From the NCBI RefSeq assembly GCF_000760695.4, contig NZ_JHEG04000001.1, positions 9,400,125 to 9,464,124 of the forward strand: 64,000 nucleotides of DNA, read 5' to 3'. Below are positions 42,731-52,364 of the stretch, one piece after another. Under the pieces are notes generated by a model, which did no database searches, had not been told where the DNA came from, and worked only from the letters and a program-made list of their open reading frames with translations. Each line of letters starts with the position of its first letter. The first letter of the stretch is position 1. The translations under genes were made by a program, and so were the position numbers. Source of the stretch: Tolypothrix bouteillei VB521301 (GTDB taxonomy: Bacteria > Cyanobacteriota > Cyanobacteriia > Cyanobacteriales > Nostocaceae).

Positions 42731-43582
42731 ATGGAAGTAAAACCACTTCTTACACCGATACAACTAGCCGAAATTATACTTCAAAAATCAACTGTTGTTA
42801 TTGATACCCGCACCTTACAAGAATATGCTGTTTCTCATATTCCCGGTGCAATCAATATTCACGAAATTTTCACCTATTTGGCTTCTTCTACACCATTTGG
42901 TTTATCTAACTTGCAGTCAAATTTTGCAGATTTATTAGGTGCAGCTGGAATCTCAGGTACCGAGCAGATTGTCATTTACGAAGATGCCATGAACTCTGGC
43001 TACGGACAGTCTTGTCGGGGTTACTTTTTGCTCAAGTACCTCGGTTGTTCTAACGTTTCTATTTTACACGGTGGTTATAAAGCATGGTTAGCAGCCCAAA
43101 TGCCAACGACTGTAGAAACGATCGATCGCAATCGCAAAATCTTCTTGCTTAACATAGATTCCTCAATTCTGGTAACTACAGAGCAAATGTTGCAGGCTCT
43201 CGATCGACCGGAAATCGTTAAGCTAGATGTTAGAGATTACGATGAGTGGATCGGAATAAGTTCTTCTCCATATGGAGTGGATTTTTGCCCCCGTAAAGGT
43301 AGGATTCCCGGCGCAGTTTGGATTGAATGGTATCGAATGATGATACCCAATTCTGAAATTCCGATGTTCCGTCCAGTTGAAGAAATCTTAGAGATTTGTC
43401 AGTCTGTAGGTATTATGCCAGAGTCAACGGTATACGTTTACTGCTTCAAAGGGTCTAGAGCCGCCAATACCCTCATTGCCTTAAAAGAAGCAGGAATCAA
43501 AGATGTCAGGAACTATTTTGGTTCTTGGAACGAATGGTCTCGTGATTTCTCACTACCTGTTGAAACTCGGTTGTCTGACTAG
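42731..43582 (+). CDS. Two-domain rhodanese (thiosulfate/3-mercaptopyruvate sulfurtransferase)
   Basis: 283 residues, normal size. N-terminal inactive rhodanese domain (VIDTRTLQEYAVSHIPGAINI; SCRGYFLL) and C-terminal active one (KLDVRDYDEWIG... VYVYCFKGSRAANTLI) with active-site Cys in the CFKGSRA loop. It transfers sulfane sulfur to a thiol or cyanide. The loop CFKGSR is nearer thiosulfate sulfurtransferase (CRKG-type) than mercaptopyruvate type (CGSGVTA). RBS AAAGGAG ~10 bases upstream. Single gene. Confidence 0.88.
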   Translation: MEVKPLLTPIQLAEIILQKSTVVIDTRTLQEYAVSHIPGAINIHEIFTYLASSTPFGLSNLQSNFADLLGAAGISGTEQIVIYEDAMNSGYGQSCRGYFLLKYLGCSNVSILHGGYKAWLAAQMPTTVETIDRNRKIFLLNIDSSILVTTEQMLQALDRPEIVKLDVRDYDEWIGISSSPYGVDFCPRKGRIPGAVWIEWYRMMIPNSEIPMFRPVEEILEICQSVGIMPESTVYVYCFKGSRAANTLIALKEAGIKDVRNYFGSWNEWSRDFSLPVETRLSD

Positions 43583-43590
43583 GAGTTGCC

Positions 43591-43623
43591 AGAACCTCGA
43601 CTTCTTTAAGAAGTCAGGGTTCT
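43591..43623 (+). terminator. Hairpin after the rhodanese gene
   Basis: AGAACC..GACTTCTT pairs with AAGAAGTC..GGTTCT just after the stop codon. No T-run. Confidence 0.5.
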
Positions 43624-43772
43624 AACCGCAAAGCAAAAATAATTCAAAATTAATAATAAACTTTATATATTAACTATCTATAATTTTTCAGAACAACCTA
43701 GTATAGAGGACTAGGAGCGGTAGTGGTTTGTAAGTACAAGGTACTTTAACGACCGTTCACCTTCACAATTGT

Positions 43773-46310
43773 ATGACTTACTGTATCAATCCCAGATGTA
43801 GAAATCCTTATAACCCTGATGGTAGGCTGTTTTGCTGTACCTGTGGTTCAGAATTGCTTTTAGAAGGTCGCTATCGAGTTGTTGAAGTTCTGGAAAAACG
43901 ACCATACACAGCAGTTTATGAAGTTTTAGAAAAGGGAAGAATTAAAATCCTTAAAGTACTAGAACAACCCCAGAACAAATTGGTGGAGTTATTTGAGAAA
44001 GAAGCTAAAGTTTTGCAATCTATTAATTATCCCGGTATTCCTAAAGGATATAGCTACTTTCTATTCAAAGGAAAAGATAGCAGTAGTCTATACCCTTGCT
44101 TTGTAATGGAGAAAATTGAGGGATTAAATCTACAAGACTATTTAAAACAAAGAGAATCTCGTCCTATTCAGGAAGAATTAGCAGTTGAGTGGTTGTTTAA
44201 GTTAGCAAATATCGTAGATATAGTCCATGAGAAAAGACTGTTTCATAGAGATATTAAACCATCAAACATTATGTTGAGATCTGATGGAGAACTTGTGCTA
44301 ATAGACTTTGGCGCAGTGAGAGAAATGACAGATACTTATTCTGAAGCTTTAGCCAAAGAAGAGGTAACGACAATTTCTTCACAAGGGTATACTGCACCAG
44401 AACAATGCCAAGGTCAAGCGGTTCCTCAATCAGATTTTTTTGCTTTAGGTCGTACATTTGTTTATCTACTAACAGGTAAAGAACCTTACGAGCTTCCTCC
44501 AGATCCTAAAGATAGAGAAAGAAAAATTTGGCGCAACGAAATACAAATTTCTGAAAATTTAGGAAATTTTATTGATAATTTAATGGACCCATTGCCTAAA
44601 AAACGCCCGCAAAATACAAAAATCCTTTTGCATCAATTAGTAGAACTACAGAAAAGTTACGGGCTTCAGTTGGAGGAACGAGGCGAAATCAACATCGGAT
44701 ATCGAACAACAGAAAATTTAAAAAATATCTTATCTGAACCAACCTGCGTTCAATCTACTTATTATGACAATAACGGTCACGATACCGCTTCAGCCGAGAA
44801 GCCGGAAGCTTATCGCAGTCTTGATGTGAACCTTATTGATACTTTAGTAAACTCCCATCTGAAAGAAAACGGTCATGAGAGGGCTTATAAAGCTCAGAAA
44901 AGAATACCAATAAAAAAGCTGTTAGCGGGTGCAGCTGTCTTTGCTACCGTTTTAGTTGGAGGACTTGTTTTATCTTTTGTCCATCGAGTGGATGGGTGTT
45001 CCAAGAGTACTTTTAGCAAATTTGCAACCGATGACAACATAAGTTGTGGAGAACAAATTATTATTACTCAAAGTATAAATGAGGAGAAAGAAGAAGGAGT
45101 CAAAGCATTTGCAGCAGGAAGGTATGAGACTGCTATCGGTTTGCTAGAGAAGTCATGGAAAAAAAACTCCGATCCTGAAACCTTAATTTACTTAAATAAT
45201 GCTCGAATTTTTCAACAAGTACCAAAAAGCTACACGTTTGCTGTTGTTGTTCCCATGACAAACAATAACGATAGTATCAATGTCAGTAAAGAAATGTTGC
45301 GGGGAGTGGCTCAAGCTCAAGATGAATTTAATAAAAATCCTAAAACTAACTACAAAATCAAGATTCTCATTGCTACTGACAACAATAACTCCTACCAAGC
45401 TAAGAAAATAGCGGAAGCTTTAGTAAAAAAACAAGATGTTCTGGGTGTTGTAGGTCATTTTACCAGCGATACCACGATTAGTGCTGTCGGTATCTACCAA
45501 CAGCACAAGTTACCATTAATCTCTTCCACTGCTACCTCAAAAGATTTATCAACCGTGTGCAGGCAATCCTATTGTTATTTTCGCCGAATAGCTTATAGCG
45601 ACAGGGATATTGCCCAAAATTTAGCAAGCTATATGCTGACAAACGCTAAGAAAAGAAAAGCAGCCGTTTTTTTTAATGAAACAAGCAACTACAGTTTTTC
45701 TATGCGAGACACATTAGAAAGAAGCTTTACTGCAGGTGGTGGGACAGTTGTTAAAGAGTTCGATTTATCAGCACCCAATTTTAATCCCAGTCAAGCTATA
45801 AGTGAAGTTCGAGCAACAAATGCTGATGTAATTGTGTTACTCCCCAATAATGATGGTCTGATTTCTGAAACTGTGTTTCGCTTGATTCGCGCCAATCGGT
45901 TACGCTACCCTATTGTGGGCGGAGATAGTCTTTTTATGCCGAATATTCTAGAAGGTGTCGGTAATAATGCAGAAGGAATGGTCGTTGGGATACCCTGGCA
46001 TCACTTAAGCAGCCCTAACAGACAATATACACAAGCTACCATTAAACTTTGGGGGGAACCAGTTAATTGGCGTACTGCATTGTCATATGATGCAACGCGT
46101 GTATTTGTAGCGGCTACTGAAAAACTTTCATTTGTGAGTCGCGAGAATTTAGAACAAACAATGGCAGAGCCGAATTTTACAGTAAAGGGTGCTACAGGAG
46201 ACATTTCTTTTCTCTATAATGGCGATCGCAAACAACTTAACATTCAACAATTAGTGACAGTTAAAGCCCATCCCAGTACGGGACAATTACAATTTGTGCC
46301 TCTTAAGTAA
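43773..46310 (+). CDS. Receptor-like Ser/Thr kinase: zinc ribbon, kinase, membrane helix, ABC-type ligand-binding domain
   Basis: 845 residues. Residues 4-25 carry CxxxxC and CxxC (CINPRC, CCTCGS), a probable zinc ribbon. Kinase ~33-300: HRDIKPSN (158-165), LIDFGAV (177-182), GYTAPEQ and RPQNT; all key motifs intact. One membrane helix at ~383-403. After a short TPR-like stretch (GVKAFAAGRYETAIGLLEKSWKKNSDPE), residues ~485-845 form a leucine/branched-chain-amino-acid-type periplasmic binding fold (YTFAVVVPM..., VLGVVGHFTSDTTISAVGIYQQHKLPLISSTAT, VVIVLLPNNDG-like strand, GGDSLFMPN). Topology: kinase inside, ligand domain outside. A one-protein ligand-sensing kinase; ligand unknown, an amino acid is likely by family. 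Confidence 0.9.
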   Translation: MTYCINPRCRNPYNPDGRLFCCTCGSELLLEGRYRVVEVLEKRPYTAVYEVLEKGRIKILKVLEQPQNKLVELFEKEAKVLQSINYPGIPKGYSYFLFKGKDSSSLYPCFVMEKIEGLNLQDYLKQRESRPIQEELAVEWLFKLANIVDIVHEKRLFHRDIKPSNIMLRSDGELVLIDFGAVREMTDTYSEALAKEEVTTISSQGYTAPEQCQGQAVPQSDFFALGRTFVYLLTGKEPYELPPDPKDRERKIWRNEIQISENLGNFIDNLMDPLPKKRPQNTKILLHQLVELQKSYGLQLEERGEINIGYRTTENLKNILSEPTCVQSTYYDNNGHDTASAEKPEAYRSLDVNLIDTLVNSHLKENGHERAYKAQKRIPIKKLLAGAAVFATVLVGGLVLSFVHRVDGCSKSTFSKFATDDNISCGEQIIITQSINEEKEEGVKAFAAGRYETAIGLLEKSWKKNSDPETLIYLNNARIFQQVPKSYTFAVVVPMTNNNDSINVSKEMLRGVAQAQDEFNKNPKTNYKIKILIATDNNNSYQAKKIAEALVKKQDVLGVVGHFTSDTTISAVGIYQQHKLPLISSTATSKDLSTVCRQSYCYFRRIAYSDRDIAQNLASYMLTNAKKRKAAVFFNETSNYSFSMRDTLERSFTAGGGTVVKEFDLSAPNFNPSQAISEVRATNADVIVLLPNNDGLISETVFRLIRANRLRYPIVGGDSLFMPNILEGVGNNAEGMVVGIPWHHLSSPNRQYTQATIKLWGEPVNWRTALSYDATRVFVAATEKLSFVSRENLEQTMAEPNFTVKGATGDISFLYNGDRKQLNIQQLVTVKAHPSTGQLQFVPLK

Positions 46311-46420
46311 TACCATGAGTAGATTTGAGATTGAGAAAGTTAAGTCTGGGCTTGATTTAGACCAACTCACTGTCGCATTTTTGTTTCAAATTTGTAGAAA
46401 TTTTGTTGAATGCAAAATTT

Positions 46421-46636
46421 TTACGAGCCTCCCCTTAACATTTTTTGTAAAGTTTCTGGTAATTTTGTAAATTCGTGTAACAGATCTTCAGGAGTAAACC
46501 CAAAAACAGCCAAGATAACCACAATGATAAAAAGAGCGATCGCAGTACTAATAACTGTTTTAAAGACATTAAATAATGCCTTAAAAACCAACAAAGCTAC
46601 AATTAATGCAGCGACTAGAATGATTAAAGATGACAT
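46421..46636 (-). CDS. Small two-helix membrane protein
   Basis: 71 residues; ATG at 46636 with AAGGA upstream. Two hydrophobic helices (IILVAALIVALLVFKALF and VISTAIALFIIVVILAVFG), then a short amphipathic tail (TPEDLLHEFTKLPETLQKML). Not recognised. Convergent with the kinase gene, single gene. Confidence 0.6.
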   Translation of the reverse strand: MSSLIILVAALIVALLVFKALFNVFKTVISTAIALFIIVVILAVFGFTPEDLLHEFTKLPETLQKMLRGGS

Positions 46637-46826
46637 ATTTTTCCTTTAGCCTCGCTCCTCCACGATCTTTTTACAGAAATAGCAACATTGTATCCGATAG
46701 GAATAGAAAATCTTCATAAAATTTTATCTTCAAAATGAATTGGGTGATGGTTTTGCTCCGCTCGCATTTGTTAATCTTTACAAAGAAGGTTTTTGCTATC
46801 TGTGTAACAGTGTAACAAAGCAACTA

Positions 46827-47888
46827 ATGCCAAATAAAAATGATTGCAGTAATAAGTCCAATCTCAAAATTTTAGACGCAACGTTGCGTGAAGGCGAACA
46901 GCAAGCAGGAATTCGTTTTAGCAGTCAAGATAAAATCAAAATTCTTCATCTATTAGAAGAATTTCAAATTGACTGTGTGGAAGTAGGTCATCCAGGGATT
47001 TCAGCAGAAGATGAAAGGATTTGTTTGGAAGTTGCTCGTGCAGCCCGTTCCACACAAATACTGATGCATGCTAGAGCAAATGTTGAAGAAATACAAGCAG
47101 CGAAACGAGCTAAAGCGGATTGGGTAGGTATTTGGGCTTCAGTCAATCATTTAGCCACTGAAACTAAGTTTGTTAACCGCAACAAAGAATACATTAGCCA
47201 GAAAATACAAGTTGCGCTCGCAGAAGCAAAAAAATTAGGTTTAAAAGTCCGTTTTACAATTGAAGATGCATCTCGAACGGTGTGGGATGATATTGAGTGG
47301 CTAACTGATATAGCGCTCGTAGCAGGAGCAGAACGTATAAGCTTAGCTGATACAGTTGGTATTTTAGAACCATTAACTTGTGACACACTTGTATCGAAAT
47401 TTGTCAGCACTTTTAGTTGTGAATTAGAAATACATTTGCACAATGATTTTGGTTTAGCAGTAGCAAATGCACTTGTAGCTATTGATGCTGGAGCCTCCGT
47501 TATAGATACATCGATTTTAGGAATTGGGGAAAGAACGGGTATCACAGATTTACTTCAACTAGCGGTTATTCTTCACCAGAAGAGAGGAGAAAACCGCTTT
47601 CCCCTAGAACAAATTCCTAAATTAGCCTGCGCCGTACAACGAGTAACGGGCTACCAACCAGACGAACTCAGACCTGTGGTTGGGAAAAACGCTTTTACTC
47701 ACACTTCAAAGTACCACGTGCAAGCTGTGGAGCGTAATCCCAAGTCCTATGAAGCGTATCCACCCGAATTAGTGGGTCGAGTCCGAAGAGTTGAAAAGCA
47801 ACGTCCACCAGTTAATGGGCATGCAGTTATAGAACTGAATGAGGAATGGAATGTTCGTTCCCAAACTGTACTGGACTCCACAACTTAA
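46827..47888 (+). CDS. nifV: Homocitrate synthase (NifV type)
   Basis: 353 residues from the ATG at 46827; a TTG at 46740 would add an unlikely N-terminus. TIM-barrel of the isopropylmalate/homocitrate synthase family: LDATLREGEQQAGIRFS (metal and 2-oxo acid site), VEVGHPGISAEDE, LHNDFGLAVANALVAIDAGA (HxH metal ligands) and GIGERTGITDL. NifV condenses acetyl-CoA with 2-oxoglutarate to make the homocitrate of the nitrogenase FeMo-cofactor. No nif structural genes are nearby, which is common in cyanobacteria. An isopropylmalate or citramalate synthase is the alternative. Confidence 0.82.
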   Translation: MPNKNDCSNKSNLKILDATLREGEQQAGIRFSSQDKIKILHLLEEFQIDCVEVGHPGISAEDERICLEVARAARSTQILMHARANVEEIQAAKRAKADWVGIWASVNHLATETKFVNRNKEYISQKIQVALAEAKKLGLKVRFTIEDASRTVWDDIEWLTDIALVAGAERISLADTVGILEPLTCDTLVSKFVSTFSCELEIHLHNDFGLAVANALVAIDAGASVIDTSILGIGERTGITDLLQLAVILHQKRGENRFPLEQIPKLACAVQRVTGYQPDELRPVVGKNAFTHTSKYHVQAVERNPKSYEAYPPELVGRVRRVEKQRPPVNGHAVIELNEEWNVRSQTVLDSTT

Positions 47889-47966
47889 ACATTTTGCAAC
47901 AGCAAAATAAACGCACTTTCAATCGGTGCGCTGTTAAGACGGTGAACAGCCGATTTAATCGCAATC

Positions 47967-48578
47967 CTAAAAAATCTTCTGCTCTAAACGTTCAAAATCT
48001 CGCTGCACCTCAATCCACAAAGTTCTGTTATTGGGATCGGTCTTTAGAGCTTTTTTGAGATAAATCCTAGCTTTCAAGGGTTGGTTATCTGCAATGAGCG
48101 ATCGCCCCCAAAGTTGATATGCAATAGCTTGCCATTGGCGGACTTCTGCATCATCAGGGAGACGCTGAGCCAGTGCTTCCGCCAGAGCTGTCGCTTGCGG
48201 GAAACGCTTTTGCTTCAAAAACTGTTGCAATTGCTCGTAAGTACGCCACTTCAACCGCCTTTCTATTTCCACAACATTAGGCGGTTTTGGTTTGGGTTTT
48301 GGTTTTTCCTTCTTTGGAGGTTCCGGACGCGAAGAAGTTTCCTGACGTTCAACAGTTTGTGACTGAGTTCCTTGTCGAAATGTGTTTTCTTGAGGAACTA
48401 CCTGCAACAGGAGTTTATATGCCTCAGTTACGGCAATAAACTTTTCTTTCGCTTTTTTGTCATCTGGGTTGATATCAGGATGATACAGCTGCGCCAAGCG
48501 ACGGTATGACAATTTGATGTCGGAAAACGAGGCTCCCGACCTGAGACCTAATAAACGGTAGCAATCTCCTAGATCCAT
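47967..48578 (-). CDS. J-domain (DnaJ-like) protein
   Basis: 203 residues. The N-terminal J domain (residues ~4-65) has DIKLSYRRLAQLYHPDINPDD with the HPD motif at 33-35, so it can stimulate DnaK ATPase. No Gly/Phe or zinc-finger region: type III J protein. A basic Pro/Lys linker (RPEPPKKEKPKPKPKPP) leads to a helical TPR-like C-terminus (FPQATALAEALAQRLPDDAEVRQWQAIAYQLWGRSL). Client unknown. Confidence 0.85.
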   Translation of the reverse strand: MDLGDCYRLLGLRSGASFSDIKLSYRRLAQLYHPDINPDDKKAKEKFIAVTEAYKLLLQVVPQENTFRQGTQSQTVERQETSSRPEPPKKEKPKPKPKPPNVVEIERRLKWRTYEQLQQFLKQKRFPQATALAEALAQRLPDDAEVRQWQAIAYQLWGRSLIADNQPLKARIYLKKALKTDPNNRTLWIEVQRDFERLEQKIF

Positions 48579-48736
48579 CTGAGCTATCAGCGTGAGACGA
48601 ATATCAGCTATTAGCTTAAAGCCTAAGCGTGAAGTTTTTATGATGATAATGACTCAATTTCTGGTTTAAAGTCCATAATTTACATTTTTGTTAATAGAGA
48701 ACTGGGGATTGGGGATACGTGGATTAGAGATTGGGC

Positions 48737-48809
48737 ATTGGAGAATCGGTTACTCATACTTCTCCCTGTCCCCTTGTCCCTCTTCTCTCCCTTTTCCCCA
48801 TTCTCCAAT
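48737..48809. repeat. Inverted repeat in low-complexity intergenic DNA
   Basis: ATTGGAGAAT (48737-48746) and ATTCTCCAAT (48800-48809), embedded in GGGGATTGGGGA and CCTGTCCCCTTGTCCC low-complexity stretches. Can form a stem downstream of clpP. Confidence 0.5.
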
Positions 48810-48821
48810 CCCCACCACGCG

Positions 48822-49412
48822 CTACCGTTCTTCAATGACACGGTCAATCAAACCGTATTCCTTCGCTTCTTGAGCTGACATCCAGTAGTCGCGGTCGGTA
48901 TCTTTTTGAATTTTCTCTATAGGTTGACCCGTGCGAGCTGCTAACATTTCATTGAGTTGCTGCCGCATTCTAAGAATTTGCTTAGCTTCAATTTCAATAT
49001 CAGTAGCTTGACCCTGAGCACCGCCAAGAGGTTGGTGAATGAGAATTCGAGTATTGGGCAAAGCCAGACGTTTGCCCTTTGTTCCTGCAGCTAAGAGGAA
49101 CGATCCCATGGAAGCTGCCATACCTACGCAAATTGTTACAACATTTGCTTTGATATGCTGCATTGTATCGTAGATAGCAAGCCCTGCTGTCACTGAACCA
49201 CCAGGGGAGTTGATGTAAATACTAATATCCTTAGTTGGATCGTCAGAATCCATGTAAAGCAGTCTGGCGATAATAGCATTAGCCATACCATCGGTGACTT
49301 CTCCACTGAGGAAAATGATTCGTTCCAAGGCAAGGCGTTCGTAAATATTAATCCACTGGGTATAAGGTTCCCCAGGAAAACGATAAGGGACTCTAGGAAC
49401 ACCAATCGGCAT
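48822..49412 (-). CDS. clpP: ATP-dependent Clp protease proteolytic subunit
   Basis: 196 residues, full length. Catalytic triad intact: Ser101 (GMAASMGSF), His126 (ILIHQPLG) and Asp175 (DTDRDYWM). It forms the proteolytic barrel with ClpC/ClpX chaperones. Sits 97 bases downstream of clpR on the same strand, the clpR-clpP3 arrangement known from cyanobacteria, where ClpP3 and ClpR form mixed heptamers that pair with ClpC. The gap between them holds a palindromic repeat. Confidence 0.95.
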   Translation of the reverse strand: MPIGVPRVPYRFPGEPYTQWINIYERLALERIIFLSGEVTDGMANAIIARLLYMDSDDPTKDISIYINSPGGSVTAGLAIYDTMQHIKANVVTICVGMAASMGSFLLAAGTKGKRLALPNTRILIHQPLGGAQGQATDIEIEAKQILRMRQQLNEMLAARTGQPIEKIQKDTDRDYWMSAQEAKEYGLIDRVIEER

Positions 49413-49459
49413 AATAGTTCAAAATTCTCGTATTCAAAGTTTAAGCTGGAAGAAACACT

Positions 49460-49498
49460 GCGATAAGCCGGAGGCTTAACGGAGTACAGCCGTATCGC
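49460..49498 (-). repeat. Palindromic repeat between clpR and clpP
   Basis: GCGATAAGCCGG ... GTATCGC; outer arms GCGATA/TATCGC and inner AAGCC-GGA-GGCTT. Shares GCGATAAGCCGG with 16223. Confidence 0.6.
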
Positions 49499-49509
49499 AA
49501 CTTACCTAT

Positions 49510-50214
49510 TTAAGATTTAACAGGAAGGGCAGCCGACACAACTTGAGGAAGTTCTTTTGTACTTTCTAATACCCGGTCAATCAAGCCGTATTCTTTAGCT
49601 TCTTGAGGAGTCATATAGTACATGCGATCCATATCTTTAGAAATTTTTTCAGGAGGTTGTCCCGTATTCTTAGAGAGAATTGACAGGATCATTTGCTTGT
49701 TGGTGAGCACCTCTTGTGCTTGGATTTGAATGTCTGTTGCTTGACCGTAACCAGTGCGGCGTTTTGCCTGGTGCAAGACAATTGACCCATTGGGGAGACT
49801 TGCACGGTAACCCTTGGTTCCTGCAGATAGGATCATAGCTGCCGTACCCATTGCCTGACCAATACAGATGGTGTGGACGGGTGGCTTAATGTAGTTCAGG
49901 GTATCGCAAATAGCAAATGCTTCCGTTTCAGCACCAATTGCATCTCCGGTGTACCAAGAAGTACCCGTAGAGTTGATGTAAATATAAATTGGCTTTTCCG
50001 GATCGTCGTACTGTAGGTAGAGAAGCTGAGCAATGATCAGTTCCGTTACGTCTACTCCCAGTTGCTGTTTATACTCATCCGGTGAAACCAAAGGCAGTCC
50101 CAAGTAAATGATCCGTTCCTTCAACATGAGCGAAGGTAAATCGGGTGGCGGAGATCGGTAGAAGCTGTCGCCATAATATGGGGCTTGAACAGCCTTGATG
50201 GGGGAGGTTTCCAT
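49510..50214 (-). CDS. clpR: ClpR, catalytically inactive Clp subunit
   Basis: 234 residues of ClpP fold. The nucleophile block reads CIGQAMGTAAM where ClpP has VGMAASMGS, so the catalytic Ser is Gly (about residue 124). The Asp of the triad is also lost (DMDRMYYM versus DTDRDYWM); His148 remains. This is the expected ClpR signature, a structural subunit in the ClpP3/R core. The Gly/Tyr-rich insert near 78-95 (INSTGTSWYTGDAIGAETEAF) is typical. First gene of the operon. Confidence 0.93.
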   Translation of the reverse strand: METSPIKAVQAPYYGDSFYRSPPPDLPSLMLKERIIYLGLPLVSPDEYKQQLGVDVTELIIAQLLYLQYDDPEKPIYIYINSTGTSWYTGDAIGAETEAFAICDTLNYIKPPVHTICIGQAMGTAAMILSAGTKGYRASLPNGSIVLHQAKRRTGYGQATDIQIQAQEVLTNKQMILSILSKNTGQPPEKISKDMDRMYYMTPQEAKEYGLIDRVLESTKELPQVVSAALPVKS

Positions 50215-50525
50215 AGCAACTGTTGCTCAATTAATTCCGTTAACTGTACTACATCCTAGCGCGATGCTAGCTCTATTGGGGGTGTGGATTTCTCTCTAGG
50301 GGATTAGGGCATGGGGACAAGGGAGACAAGGGGGACAAGGGAGACAAGGGGAAAGTACTCATAACTTAATCTTTAATTCCCAATCGCCAGTCCCCAGTTC
50401 TAAGTCCCTAATAACTTATGAAGCGATTGTTAAAGTTCTTGTCACAAAGATTTTCCGAAGAACAGAAATGGCGGTTTGAAGTTATCTATAAATAAGTATA
50501 ACCCGTGTGAAACGTTTGGGGGATT
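50215..50525. other. Gene-free divergent region with purine-rich tandem units
   Basis: About 310 bases between divergent clpR and the VWA gene. 50308-50355 holds GGGACAAGGGAGACAAGG-type tandem units, as in the R2 core. The rest presumably carries the two promoters; none was identified with confidence. Confidence 0.5.
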
Positions 50526-51773
50526 ATGAAGGTTAGCTTGCAGCCAGCTCTCAATGATGGCAATTTAGATGCAAATCAATCTAATAGTCAACGTCAGTTG
50601 GCAATTTCCATTTCTGCAAAGCCAGAAATGATGGATCGTAACGTCCCTCTGAATTTATGCCTGATTCTCGACCACAGTGGTTCTATGAGTGGACGACCAC
50701 TGGAAATTGTCAAAAAAGCAGCAATCCGCTTAGTTGACAGACTCAGTCCTGGCGATCGCCTCAGTGTTGTTGTTTTCGATCACCGCGCCAAAGTTCTAGT
50801 TTCCAATCAATTACTGGAAAATCCAGAACGTGTTAAGCAACAAATTAACCGTCTTGCTGCTGATGGCGGAACTGCAATTGATGAGGGGTTGCGTTTGGGT
50901 ATAGAGGAACTGGCAAAAGGAAAAAAAGAAACTATTTCCCAAGCCTTCTTGTTAACTGACGGTGAAAACGAACACGGTGACAACAACCGTTGTTTAAAAT
51001 TTGCCCAATTGGCTGCAGGCTATAGTTTAACTTTGAACACCTTAGGATTCGGTGATAATTGGAACCAAGATGTTCTGGAAAAAATTGCTGATGCTGGTGG
51101 TGGAACTTTATCTTACATCCAGCAACCGGAACAGGTCGTAGATGAGTTTGGTCGTTTGTTTACCCGCATTCAAACTGTGGGATTGACCAATGCTTACTTG
51201 CTTTTCTCACTCGTACCTAATGTGCGTCTTGCAGAACTAAAACCTGTCGCCCAAGTCGCCCCAGACACCATTGAATTGCCAGTACAACTGGAAATGGATG
51301 GACGGTTTTCCGTGCGTTTGGGCGATTTGATGAAGGATTCAGAGCGCGTTGTGCTAGCAAATATTTATTTGGGACAGTTACCAGAAGGTAGGCAAACCAT
51401 CGCTAAAGTTCAGGTTCGCTACGACGATCCAGCTCAGGACAAAACAGGATTGCTCTCAGAAACAATTCCTGTTGAGGCAAATATTGTTCGTTCCTACCAA
51501 CCGGCTGCTGATGCTCAAGTACAGCAACATATTTTGGCACTTGCTAAGTATCGACAAACACAACTTGCAGAGGCAAAATTGCAACAAGGCGATCGCGCTG
51601 GCGCTGCTACGATGTTGCAAACTGCTGCTAAAACTGCCCTGCAAATGGGCGATACTGGCGCTGCGACTGTCTTGCAAACCTCTGCTACTCGCCTGCAAGC
51701 AGGAGAAGAGTTATCAGAGAGCGATCGTAAGAAAACCCGGATTGTTTCTAAGACTGTTTTGCAAGATTCTTAG
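50526..51773 (+). CDS. VWA-domain protein
   Basis: 415 residues. MIDAS metal-binding motif DHSGSMSG (Asp49, Ser51, Ser53) with the Thr in DGGTAIDEG and Asp in LLTDGENEHG, i.e. an intact metal-dependent adhesion site. After the VWA domain come beta strands (TNAYLLFSLVPNVRLAEL; MDGRFSVRLGDL) and a helical repeat-like C-terminus (AEAKLQQGDRAGAATMLQTAAKTALQMGDTGAATVLQTSATRL). No signal peptide. Cytoplasmic VWA proteins usually assemble or regulate complexes with AAA ATPases or kinases; none is adjacent. Confidence 0.85.
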   Translation: MKVSLQPALNDGNLDANQSNSQRQLAISISAKPEMMDRNVPLNLCLILDHSGSMSGRPLEIVKKAAIRLVDRLSPGDRLSVVVFDHRAKVLVSNQLLENPERVKQQINRLAADGGTAIDEGLRLGIEELAKGKKETISQAFLLTDGENEHGDNNRCLKFAQLAAGYSLTLNTLGFGDNWNQDVLEKIADAGGGTLSYIQQPEQVVDEFGRLFTRIQTVGLTNAYLLFSLVPNVRLAELKPVAQVAPDTIELPVQLEMDGRFSVRLGDLMKDSERVVLANIYLGQLPEGRQTIAKVQVRYDDPAQDKTGLLSETIPVEANIVRSYQPAADAQVQQHILALAKYRQTQLAEAKLQQGDRAGAATMLQTAAKTALQMGDTGAATVLQTSATRLQAGEELSESDRKKTRIVSKTVLQDS

Positions 51774-51878
51774 TTTGTGGGTAGGGGAGTTTGCGGTTTA
51801 AAATCCTTGAAAGTTGTATCGACCTCTTTCCCAGGCTCCACCTGGGAAAGCCTAGCCTCTTCTCTAACCCCAAAAATT

Positions 51879-52268
51879 ATGAAAACAACTGGAATTCATC
51901 ATGTGGCAATTATCTGTTCGGATTACGAGCGCTCCAAAAAGTTTTATGTAGAAGTTTTAGGTTTTTCTATTATTAAAGAAACCTTTCGGACTCATAGAAA
52001 TTCTTATAAGTTAGATTTACGAGTTGGAGAACACGACCAGATCGAGCTATTTTCGTTTCCATCACCCCCCAAAAGAACCAGTACTCCCGAAGCTTGTGGT
52101 TTAAGACATTTAGCTTTTCAAGTAGATAATATTGAACAAACTGTTAGTGATTTAATCTCTCAAGGAATAGAAGTAGAAGACATCAGAATTGATGAAATAA
52201 CGGGCAAAAAGTTTACTTTTTTCAAAGACCCCGATGATTTGCCCTTAGAAATTTATGAAAATGAGTAG
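51879..52268 (+). CDS. Glyoxalase/VOC-superfamily protein (YaeR-like)
   Basis: 129 residues from the ATG at 51879; an upstream frame from 51777 lacks family character. Metal ligands as in VOC lyases: IHHVAIICSDYERSKKFYVEVLGF, IELFSF, LRHLAFQVDNIEQTV and LPLEIYENE. Resembles the GloA2/YaeR subgroup, close to glyoxalase I but without an assigned substrate. Single gene. Confidence 0.85.
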   Translation: MKTTGIHHVAIICSDYERSKKFYVEVLGFSIIKETFRTHRNSYKLDLRVGEHDQIELFSFPSPPKRTSTPEACGLRHLAFQVDNIEQTVSDLISQGIEVEDIRIDEITGKKFTFFKDPDDLPLEIYENE

Positions 52269-52364
52269 GTTGGATCGAGGAACGAAACCCAACAATAAGG
52301 ATTCAATGTTAGATTCTAAATCCATTGACGCGCTATAACGTTACTACAAAGCAAAACCAACGTG

